Positions 28,201 through 34,992 of a stretch of 64,000 nt of DNA are shown one piece after another; the stretch's first letter is position 1, and every line of letters begins with the position of its first letter. Position numbers and translations under genes: made by a program. This DNA comes from Bradyrhizobium sp. LHD-71 (GTDB taxonomy: Bacteria > Pseudomonadota > Alphaproteobacteria > Rhizobiales > Xanthobacteraceae). Under the pieces are notes generated by a model, which was given only the letters and a program-made list of their open reading frames with translations, was not told the origin of the DNA and ran no database searches. Location of the stretch: contig NZ_JAVIFX010000035.1 of NCBI RefSeq assembly GCF_031157255.1, positions 1 to 64,000 of the forward strand, written 5' to 3'.

Positions 28201-28735
28201 CGGCGCTCTCCGGCCGCGCGGCGGCATCGAGCAGTACGGCAAGGCTCGCGCGCTCCATCATCGCGTTCTGATCGCGGTCGTCGAGCACGGCGAACCGCGC
28301 CGGGACGTTGGCCTCGAACGGAAATTGCTGAAGCAGCCGGGTGCAGAGCGCGTGAATGGTCTGCACCTTCAGGCCGCCCGGCGTTTCCAGCGCGCGGGCG
28401 AACAATTTGCGCGCGTCGGAGCGGATCGTCGCACTGGGCCGTGCGACGCCGGCATCGCGCAGTGCTGCGTCCAGGCGCGCGTCGTCCAGCGCGATCCATT
28501 TGCCAAGCGTTTCGAACACCCGCTGTGCCATGTTCGCTGCAGCAGCCTTGGTGAAGGTGATGCACAGGATCCGCTCAGGCGCGGTGCCGCGCAGCAGCAG
28601 GCGGATCACCCGCTGGACCAGCACGTGGGTCTTGCCGGCGCCGGCGTTCGCCGAGACGAATGCGGATACTTCCGGATCGGAGGCGCGGGCCTGCGTGTCG
28701 CGGATTGCAGCGGGTATCTTGCGTGCAGCGCTCAT
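25253..28735 (-). CDS. addA: Double-strand break repair helicase-nuclease AddA
   Basis: 1160 residues. UvrD-type helicase motifs start with Walker A SANAGAGKTHVLVQR (residues 28-42). Motif II is VLIDEAQDTSPKQWQIVERL, and motifs V/VI follow in VMTVHGAKGLEAPVVFLMD and LLYVAMTRAAERLIVGG. A RecB-type nuclease lies at the C-terminus (GEIWIADYKTNHSPP with Asp and Lys, then YRRQLALYRALL). With AddB it resects DNA ends up to Chi-like sites for RecA loading, replacing RecBCD. Its start overlaps the addB stop by 4 bp. Confidence 0.96.
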   Translation of the reverse strand: MSAARKIPAAIRDTQARASDPEVSAFVSANAGAGKTHVLVQRVIRLLLRGTAPERILCITFTKAAAANMAQRVFETLGKWIALDDARLDAALRDAGVARPSATIRSDARKLFARALETPGGLKVQTIHALCTRLLQQFPFEANVPARFAVLDDRDQNAMMERASLAVLLDAAARPESAAGQALATAMSVAADVTFRDVVREACLSRDHFMSWIDRSGSAAATITELSRWLNVSPDDRLETVDQAIVDGPLLPSSQWSAAAAIFEAGTANDRRQAERLRGALATSDALRRERYLAVFLTADRERRKSLVTDRLSKSYPDFGARLDREADRLAELLDRRRAIAMRDRTAALVTIASAVAANYRREKNERGLLDYDDLIDKTLKMLEDTRAGWVHYKLDRGIDHVLIDEAQDTSPKQWQIVERLIADFTTGAGARDGIERTIFAVGDEKQSIFSFQGAAPHEFDERRRDFRAKFEAANLRFAPVSFNYSFRSGVSILQSVQSTFQAQAIYRSITSDRDGMPAHLAMEDAAPSVVDLWELQEPENRADIEGWRAPFDAVSETSPEAKLSERMARTIRRMIAGDEATGRAGGRRPLRAGDILVLVRRRGGLFDAVIQALKFAGVPVAGADRLKLTEHIAIIDLMNLADAILLPADDLALAVALKSPLFGLNEEQLFALAHGRKGRLREALAKGADDCRTFGDAFAFLQACEARAAHATPFAFFSWLLGCARGRAKIFQRLNHEPSDALDEFLELALTYEQREAASLQGFLAWLRAADTEIKRDMEISRDEVRVMTVHGAKGLEAPVVFLMDTTSSPTDTRRLNLVRLPQSAGGCVVWGGRKADDPPPVVAARLKMLEETEDEYRRLLYVAMTRAAERLIVGGIKQANRNEVRSGSWYDLIRTGLANSDLTEQVIETKDGPVRRYARAEDTLVPPDERTQAPAQAQLFLAPPWLRESVVATTPGFELRRPSDADDGDGHRFNRTETVADRQRALRRGVLVHRLLQSLPDIANDRRREAADRYLARNAGDDWPEAERAALAAETINLVDDPRFAALFAPGSRAEVPLIGRIERPGRSQLAVSGQIDRLIVADGEIWIADYKTNHSPPRETSGIPPAYRRQLALYRALLQRIYPARVVRAALVWTETPEIMEVPASVLDDEMTGIISP

Positions 28736-31700
28736 GCGTCGTCACCCCTGCCCGCGAACCACTCCTTGACGCGCGCAAGGTCGTCATAGGTGCCATAGCG
28801 GCGGGACCACATGGACAGCACGAGCGAATTGTAGGGCTGCGTCTCGTCCTCGAAGGCGTGGATCAGCTTTTCAAGTTTCTCGCGCGCCTCCCGCGCCGCC
28901 TCATCAGGCGATATCGGCGGCTCCGAGCGCTTGTCGCGCGTCAGCTCCAGCCGTCTTTCCTCGCCGGGGGGATCGTTTCCGCTGAGCCTGACATAGGCCA
29001 GCTCGGACACCGGCGTGCCGGGCGCGACACCCTCGAAGCCACCATCGCGCAGGATGGCGGCGGTCAGCGTCAGTTGTGGCGACAGGCCGATGCGCACCTG
29101 CTTGTCGGATGGCGGAGCGCCTGTCTTGTAGTCCAATAGCGCCAGACGTCCGTCGCTGCGGATCTCGATGCGGTCAGCGCGCGCCGAAAGGCGGAAGGTG
29201 CGCTCGCCGACAGGGATCGCCATGGCACCGTGGCTTTCGGCGATAACGCGCATGAGACCATCGCGGCGCGTCTGCTCCCAGCCCGCAACCCACGACACGA
29301 TACGCAGGAAGCGCGGCCACCACAGCGCGCGCGCTTCCGCGCGATCCATCAAGGGTGCAAAGTGCCTGCCGCCGATCTCGCGCAGGTGGCGCGCGATGTC
29401 GTCGGGCAGCTCAAGCGGGAAAGCCTGCGCGAACTCGCCAAGCGCGTTGTGAATCGCCGAACCGCGGTGCGCGGCCGAGGGTGGCATGTCGATCGGATCG
29501 AGCGGTGAAAGCCTCAAGATGTGCCTGGCGTAGATCGTGTACGGATCACGCAGCCAGTCCTCGATCTCGGTGACCGAAAGGGCCGTCGGCCGCGCGTGGC
29601 GCGGCGGTTTGGGCGCCGGCTGATCGACCGGCTTCGGGGCGCTGACGGGTCGGTCGAGCTCTTCCGCATATCGCAGATAGACGCTGCCTGCCTCGCGCAT
29701 GGCGTTCCAGCGGTCCTCGCCGGCGACGGCCTTCAGCCGGTGCAGGAAGCGCGAGGCGACCGCAGGTGCTCCGCCGACCTTGTCGGAGCGGGTCAGGATC
29801 ACCTCGTCGGCGCCCATCAGCTGCGCGAAGTCGTGTGCGGCGAGGCCGATGCGGCGTTCGGGCAGATCGAGACCGATCTCGTGGCGCATTGGCCGGCTGA
29901 GCCATGGATCGCTGCGCGGATCGGGCGGCCACACGCCCTCGGTCAGCCCGCCGAGGATGACGCGGTCGCAATGCGACAGGCGCGCCTCGAGCTGCCCGTA
30001 GATGTGCAGCAAGGCATGAGGCTTTTCCGGGCGCCGGACGATCCGTCCGGCAAACGCCGTCTCGAACAGCTCCGGATACTCCTCGAGCTTGACCGCCAGG
30101 CGGCGCTGCGCGCCATCCGCGAGCGCATCGTCAAACGCTGCGAGCAGGGCAAGTCCGTCTCCGCCGTCGAACGCCAGCACCGCGCCGTGTTCATCGGCGG
30201 ACATGTATTCGACCGCATGGCGATGCAGCTCGGCGAGCGCAGCGAAATCGAACGGGCCTTTTCCATGCTGGTCGGCCAAGGGCGTCAGCACCCGGCCGAG
30301 ATCGGCGAGCAGGGCGTGGATGGCGTCGAGCCGGTGGTCGCCGAGCGTCGTGCGCAGCTCGGAGCGATGCAGCAGTGACGGCTCACGCCGCCGGAGTTTG
30401 CCAAGCTCACCGCGGAAATCGGCGAAACTCCTCTGCAGTCCTGACAGGCCCGGCGGCGGACGGGTGCCGCGCAGCAGCGCCAGCTCGAGATCCGCGACCG
30501 TCCTTTCGAGCGACTTCCTGTCGCGTGCCAGGCGGAACAGCGGATGTTTCAGCAGGGCCAGCAGCGGTGCGGGCGCGAGCTGTTCGGCGGCGACGGTCGC
30601 AACCAGGCGGGCGAACAGCCCCGCCTGCGTCTCCAACAGCGAATCGCCGCCCGAGTCGTTACAGACCAGGCTCCACCGATCCAGTGCGGCCAGGACGCGC
30701 CGCGCCAGCGCGCGGTCGGGCGTGACCAGCGCCGTGGTGATGGCTTTGTGTTGTGCCTCGCGCATCGCGACGGCGATCGCCAGCGCTTCGGTTTCGACGT
30801 TCGGGGCTTCGACCACCGCAGCGCGCTGAACGCTGCGGGCGATGCCGTCGGATATTCCGGGCGCGCTCAGTCGCTGTCGCCACAGCGCCGTGGAATCCGA
30901 TGGCCGCATCGCCTCCGACATCAGGGTTTCGCGTCCGGCCACACTCGACGATGCGAGGTTCGTTACCTCGCGGCGGGACACGCCCAGCCGATCCAGCAGG
31001 CCGTGCATGGCGAATTGCGGATGCGACGGCGCGGGTGACGTCACAAACAGGCCGGCGGCATTCTTGATCCCGCCGATCATCGACCAGGACTCGTCGTCGA
31101 GCTCGACGTCGAGGCCGGGCAGAACCACCGCGCCTTGCGGCAGCCGGGCGATGGCCTGCAGGAACGTTGCCGTCGATGGCATCGATCCGGTCGAGCCTGC
31201 GGCGATCACCGGCCCGGTCTGGTTCGCGGCGAGCCGCTCCGCCTCGGCGGCGATCAAGAGATCGCGTCGCGCGAAAGGCTCCATCCTGCCGGTCTCACGC
31301 AAGTGGGCGGGCCAGGATTCACGCGCGATCTTCAGAAAGTCGAGCGTGAGCTGCCAGTACTTGTCGTGCTCTTCGGGCACGAGCCGATCGAGTGCGGCCC
31401 ATGGAACCTTACGCGTCTGCATGTCGTCCATCAGCCGGGCGAGATCATCGGCCAGCGCCAGCGCCGACGACGGGCCTGAGATCACGAGCGGTGTCGAAGC
31501 CGCGTCGGCCGGCTTCAGCCGGGACGACCAGGCAACGATCAGTTGCGCAAGCGTCAGCCGCCGTTCCAGTCCGTCGATCGCCGGAAGCAGCTCAAGCGCG
31601 GTGGCCGGTGCGTTCGAGGCTGCCTGGGCGAAGATCAGTTCGTCCTCGTCGATGTCGCCGAGCGCGACCAGCCGCGGCAGCATCACCGCCTCGCTGTCCA

Positions 31701-31884
31701 GCACCTGGAGGAACACCTCGCGCGCAAGCCGGGTGGCGCGCCGGGTCGGCAGATAGAGCGTCGCTCTGGCCAGATTCTCGGGCGTGTGTCGCGCCTCGAA
31801 TCCCGGAACGAGCCTGCCATCGACAAGCGCTTCGATCACCGTGCGCAAGAAGGGCGCTGAGGCTGGGACGTTGTAGACGTGCAT
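28732..31884 (-). CDS. addB: Double-strand break repair protein AddB
   Basis: 1050 residues, alphaproteobacterial AddB. The N-terminus begins MHVYNVPASAPFLRTVIEAL and contains RATLYLPTRRATRLAREVFL, a degenerate helicase-like region. The C-terminal PD-(D/E)XK nuclease has GRLALLDYKTGAPPSDKQV, then GLSPQLTLTAAIL. No clear iron-sulphur cysteine cluster was seen, unlike Gram-positive AddB. It is coupled to addA (ATGA overlap). The 345-bp upstream gap is filled with repeats, so the promoter may lie within or beyond them. Confidence 0.95.
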   Translation of the reverse strand: MHVYNVPASAPFLRTVIEALVDGRLVPGFEARHTPENLARATLYLPTRRATRLAREVFLQVLDSEAVMLPRLVALGDIDEDELIFAQAASNAPATALELLPAIDGLERRLTLAQLIVAWSSRLKPADAASTPLVISGPSSALALADDLARLMDDMQTRKVPWAALDRLVPEEHDKYWQLTLDFLKIARESWPAHLRETGRMEPFARRDLLIAAEAERLAANQTGPVIAAGSTGSMPSTATFLQAIARLPQGAVVLPGLDVELDDESWSMIGGIKNAAGLFVTSPAPSHPQFAMHGLLDRLGVSRREVTNLASSSVAGRETLMSEAMRPSDSTALWRQRLSAPGISDGIARSVQRAAVVEAPNVETEALAIAVAMREAQHKAITTALVTPDRALARRVLAALDRWSLVCNDSGGDSLLETQAGLFARLVATVAAEQLAPAPLLALLKHPLFRLARDRKSLERTVADLELALLRGTRPPPGLSGLQRSFADFRGELGKLRRREPSLLHRSELRTTLGDHRLDAIHALLADLGRVLTPLADQHGKGPFDFAALAELHRHAVEYMSADEHGAVLAFDGGDGLALLAAFDDALADGAQRRLAVKLEEYPELFETAFAGRIVRRPEKPHALLHIYGQLEARLSHCDRVILGGLTEGVWPPDPRSDPWLSRPMRHEIGLDLPERRIGLAAHDFAQLMGADEVILTRSDKVGGAPAVASRFLHRLKAVAGEDRWNAMREAGSVYLRYAEELDRPVSAPKPVDQPAPKPPRHARPTALSVTEIEDWLRDPYTIYARHILRLSPLDPIDMPPSAAHRGSAIHNALGEFAQAFPLELPDDIARHLREIGGRHFAPLMDRAEARALWWPRFLRIVSWVAGWEQTRRDGLMRVIAESHGAMAIPVGERTFRLSARADRIEIRSDGRLALLDYKTGAPPSDKQVRIGLSPQLTLTAAILRDGGFEGVAPGTPVSELAYVRLSGNDPPGEERRLELTRDKRSEPPISPDEAAREAREKLEKLIHAFEDETQPYNSLVLSMWSRRYGTYDDLARVKEWFAGRGDDA

Positions 31885-32229
31885 GCGCGGTCCAAATTGG
31901 GCGACCGGCGTATCATGGCACGGCGAATGCGCAAGATGGAGGCTCAGGCCCTAAAGCATGATGAAATTAGGTTTGTCGGGTCTACGACACGCATTCGGCG
32001 TCATCCCCGCGAAAGCGGGGATCCAGTATCCCGGAGCGGCCGGGTCGGAATTTCAAGTCACCGCACTAGTGTCGTGGATCAGAAATTCGCGCCATCGTTG
32101 CCGCGAGTCCATCGTGCGAATTTCTGATCCATAAACGACACTAGAATCATAAACTTGTTAGGGTCCTGATCGAATCCGAAGTTCGCTCTGAGCTCGCTGC
32201 AAAGTACGGCGAACTTCGGATTCGGGAGA
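31885..32229. other. Repeat-filled gap between addB and the nucleotidyltransferase gene
   Basis: The gap holds the CATGATGA-leader palindromic repeat (31951-32045) and double-hairpin copy D (32066-32233). Only about 65 bp next to addB are free of recognised repeats. No protein-coding frame is credible. Confidence 0.7.
31951..32045. repeat. Palindromic repeat with CTAAAGCATGATGAAATTAGG-type leader
   Basis: AAAGCATGATGAAATTAGG precedes CGTCATCCCCGCGAAAGCGG and GGATCCAGTATCCCGGAGCGGC. The hairpin ATCCCCGC-GAAA-GCGGGGAT is perfect. It is related to the repeats at 19606 and 57085. Confidence 0.75.
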
Positions 32230-32233
32230 CTAG
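32066..32233. repeat. Double-hairpin element, copy D
   Basis: Nearly identical to copy A. Hairpin 1 (32066-32144) has CTAGTGTCGTGGATCAGAAA returning as TTTCTGATCCA-TAAA-CGACACTAG. The linker is AATCATAAACTTG. Hairpin 2 (32158-32233) opens TTAGGGTCC and closes GGAGACTAG, around CGAATCCGAAGTTCGC/GCGAACTTCGGATTCG. Its final CTAG supplies the TAG stop codon of the neighbouring minus-strand nucleotidyltransferase gene (stop at 32230-32232). Confidence 0.9.
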
Positions 32234-32997
32234 GCGGCGCTTTCAAGCACGGCCCGTTCGGCCTCACCAATGGCGTCGGGAGTTCCGACATGCATCCATG
32301 TTCCTTCGAGCCGAACCCCGAACAGGCGGCCGGCTTCCTCGGCCGCGTCAAACAGCCGGGCCAGCCCGAACTCGCCCTGCGGCGCCGACGCAAACAGTTG
32401 CGGCGAGACGATCGCGGCACCGGCATAGACGAAGGGCGCGATCTGCTTTTCGTTGCGCTTGTGCAGGGTGCCGGCCGCCGACATGGTGTAGTCGCCGCGG
32501 CCGTCATAGCCGATGCTCGTCGCGGTCGGCGCCATCAGCATCAGCATGTCCATCCTGGCGGGATCGAAGGCTTCGGCGAGCCGCGTGAGATTGGATCGCA
32601 CGCCGTCGATCCACATGGTGTCCGCATTCATGTGGAAGAAGGGGCTGGATCCGAGCTGCGGCAGCGCCTTGACCACGCCGCCGCCGGTGCCGAGGATCTC
32701 GTTCCGCTCGTCGGAGATGACGATGCGAGGGCGCTGGCGTTGCGAGACGTGGCGGATGATCTGGTCGGGCAGATAGTGCACGTTGACCACCGCCTTTTGG
32801 ACGCCCGCCCCGGCGAGCTTGTCGAGCACGTGGTCGAGCAGGGTCTTGCCCGCGACCTGCACTAGCGGCTTCGGGATCGTGTTCGTAATCGGCCGCATGC
32901 GCAGGCCAAATCCTGCGGCAAGCACCATGGCGGTCGTCGGTTTCAACGGCATTGAAGAAGACGTCTCGAAGGCTCGCGCGTTCAAATGAAGCTGCAT
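32230..32997 (-). CDS. Sugar-1-phosphate nucleotidyltransferase, MurU-like
   Basis: 255 residues from ATG 32997 (GGAAAG upstream). ATG 32952 (MPLKPTTAMVLAAG) is where most relatives begin and is a real alternative. Rossmann-type nucleotidyltransferase signature: MVLAAGFGLRMRPITNTIPK (the UTP/GTP loop), then EILGTGGGVVKALPQLG and NADTMWIDG with the metal-binding Asp. The closest known role is MurU, which makes UDP-MurNAc from MurNAc-1-phosphate in peptidoglycan recycling. Two genes upstream is an AmgK-type kinase domain, which makes MurNAc-1-phosphate. The stop codon comes from a repeat. Confidence 0.85.
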   Translation of the reverse strand: MQLHLNARAFETSSSMPLKPTTAMVLAAGFGLRMRPITNTIPKPLVQVAGKTLLDHVLDKLAGAGVQKAVVNVHYLPDQIIRHVSQRQRPRIVISDERNEILGTGGGVVKALPQLGSSPFFHMNADTMWIDGVRSNLTRLAEAFDPARMDMLMLMAPTATSIGYDGRGDYTMSAAGTLHKRNEKQIAPFVYAGAAIVSPQLFASAPQGEFGLARLFDAAEEAGRLFGVRLEGTWMHVGTPDAIGEAERAVLESAA

Positions 32998-33091
32998 ATT
33001 GGCACTTTCCGGATCAATGCGCCCGGATAGTCGCCCAACATTACAATGCTAAGACAGACATTCCAGCCGCAATCGAGCTGGACGGGCGGCA

Positions 33092-33412
33092 TTAGGCATC
33101 AACCGTCTGGGCGCCGTTCGAGCGGCGACCCTTCTTCTTGTCCGACTGTTTGAGGAAGGTCGCGCCGACCTGGTCGCCATTGACCCAGGCCAGTTCACAG
33201 CGGCGATAGGCGAGGCCGGTCGACGACAGCAGCAGGAAGAACTCCTTCAGGTTCAGTCCCTCGACCGAACCTTCGACAGTGAGCCGTGCGCCGGTCTCGG
33301 AGATCTCTTCCATGATGCAGTTGCGCCGCCAAGTGCCGTCGATGCCCATCATGTGCGCGTTGATCCCGCGCTCGAAACTGACGCGCTCTCCCTTCCGCCG
33401 TTCCGAGGCCAT
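33092..33412 (-). CDS. PilZ-domain protein
   Basis: 106 residues. The sequence opens with ERRKGERVSFERGINAHMMG, containing an RR-x-x-ER-type motif close to the RxxxR c-di-GMP-binding pattern. It then has ISETGARLTVEGSVEGL, corresponding to the D/NxSxxG motif of PilZ (Asp/Asn replaced by Ile-Ser-Glu-x-Gly). It is probably a single-domain c-di-GMP receptor, but the second motif is imperfect and binding is unproven. It lies between the TsaE-kinase fusion and the MurU-like gene, on the same strand. Confidence 0.82.
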   Translation of the reverse strand: MASERRKGERVSFERGINAHMMGIDGTWRRNCIMEEISETGARLTVEGSVEGLNLKEFFLLLSSTGLAYRRCELAWVNGDQVGATFLKQSDKKKGRRSNGAQTVDA

Positions 33413-33474
33413 CTCCTGCTCCCACGCCTTTGCAAATCCAGCGCGAGATTATTCGCATCGCCGCTAACAGCCGG

Positions 33475-34992
33475 TTAAGCAGGCGGCGGCACGCGGTTCG
33501 CAAACCATGCGCGGGGACCGGCAAGCGACGGATGCTTGAGCGCGCGGTTCAGATAGGCCCAGATGCGCGGCCGATGCCGCAGGTAGTGCGGTTTGCCGTC
33601 GCGCCGGTTGAGCCGCGAAAAGACCCCGAGCAACCGCGTATTCCGCTGCACCGACATCATTGCATAGGATTCGGCGAAGGCGGCGGTATCGAACGATGGA
33701 TCGTCGTCTTTTCGGCCGCGCACATAGCGGGAGACGAGGCCAATCTCGAGCGGCTCGGACACATCGACCCGCGCGTCCTGCGCCAGCGACACGACATCGT
33801 ATGCCGGCGGCCCGAGCACCGCGTCCTGAAAATCGATCACGCCGACGCGGGCCATGCCCTGGCGGTCGGCCAACCAGATCAGGTTCGGAGAATGAAAGTC
33901 GCGAATGACCCATGTGGCGGGCACCGCAAGCGCCTGCTGCAACAGCCGCCGCCACAGCAAGACAAATTCCTCGCGCATTGCGGGCGTGACCTGGACGCCG
34001 CGGTCCGGCAGATACCAGTCGAGCAGCAGGCTCACCTCGATCAGCATGGCATCGGCATCGAAGGCGGGGACGGTGTAGGAGCGCCGGTTTTCGACCGGCA
34101 GTTCGGTCGGCAACGGGCTCCTGTGCAACGCGACCAGCACGTCGGCTGCAGCCTGATAGCGTTCTTCGATCGGCGCCGGCGGCGTGCCGGCCAGCACGCC
34201 TTCGCAGCCTAGGTCCTCGCTGATCAGGAATCCGTCCTCAAGGTCTGTCTGATAGATGACAGGGACCGAGAGGCCGCGCGCGTGCAGCTCCTTGTCGATG
34301 GCGACGAAGGGAACGATGTCTTCGGCAAGATGCACGGCCGTGAGGTAGGACTTGCCGCCGTAGATCAGGTGCGGATCTGATTTCGGCGGCGAGTTCATCA
34401 GGATCGTCGAGTGCCCGTTGAACACAAGCCGCGCATAGGAACGTGTCGACGCGTCGCCGGCCATGCGCTTGCGTGTCGTCTGCATCGCACCGGACTTTTC
34501 GAGAAAGGCGCGCAGGCTGGCCAGTCGGCGGACGGTCGCTTGCGCCGTACCATGACCGGTTATGATCGCCGTCCGCGTATCGCTGGCGCCGTTCGGCCGT
34601 TGGCTGAATGCGATGTCGATGCGGTCGGCGGGGAGCAGCTCGCCTGCGCGATCAGGCCATTCGACCAGCACGAGGATGTCGTCGGGAAACGGCGCAAGGC
34701 CCAGCTCGTCGAGCTCGCCGGGGTCATTGACGCGATACAGATCGACATGCAGCACCGGCGGCGCGAGATCGTAACTCTGCGCCAGCGTGAATGTCGGGCT
34801 CGGCACTTCCAGCCCCGGGTCATCGGCGAGATAGCGGATCAGCGCGCGCGCCGCCGTGGTCTTGCCCGCACCGAGGTCGCCGGAAAGCGTGATGACGTCG
34901 CGCGCGCCGATCAACAGGCCGAGGTCGGCCATCAGGCCGGCGGTCGCAGCCTCGTCGGCAAGATCAGTGCTGAAGGACCAGGCCGCGGTCAT
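33475..34992 (-). CDS. tsaE: TsaE / aminoglycoside-phosphotransferase-type sugar kinase fusion
   Basis: 505 residues, two domains. Residues 1-155 are TsaE, the ATPase of the t6A tRNA-modification complex: P-loop GDLGAGKTTAARAL (38-51), then VPSPTFTLAQSY and HVDLYRVNDPGELDELGL. Residues from about 170 on are a phosphotransferase-fold kinase: AGDASTRSYARL, WVIRDFHSPNLIWL (catalytic loop, Asp) and VGVIDFQDAVLGPPAYDVVS (metal-binding Asp). The second domain resembles AmgK, the anomeric MurNAc/GlcNAc kinase of cell-wall recycling. The fusion is recurrent in alphaproteobacteria. The start overlaps the divL stop by 4 bp. Confidence 0.93.
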   Translation of the reverse strand: MTAAWSFSTDLADEAATAGLMADLGLLIGARDVITLSGDLGAGKTTAARALIRYLADDPGLEVPSPTFTLAQSYDLAPPVLHVDLYRVNDPGELDELGLAPFPDDILVLVEWPDRAGELLPADRIDIAFSQRPNGASDTRTAIITGHGTAQATVRRLASLRAFLEKSGAMQTTRKRMAGDASTRSYARLVFNGHSTILMNSPPKSDPHLIYGGKSYLTAVHLAEDIVPFVAIDKELHARGLSVPVIYQTDLEDGFLISEDLGCEGVLAGTPPAPIEERYQAAADVLVALHRSPLPTELPVENRRSYTVPAFDADAMLIEVSLLLDWYLPDRGVQVTPAMREEFVLLWRRLLQQALAVPATWVIRDFHSPNLIWLADRQGMARVGVIDFQDAVLGPPAYDVVSLAQDARVDVSEPLEIGLVSRYVRGRKDDDPSFDTAAFAESYAMMSVQRNTRLLGVFSRLNRRDGKPHYLRHRPRIWAYLNRALKHPSLAGPRAWFANRVPPPA

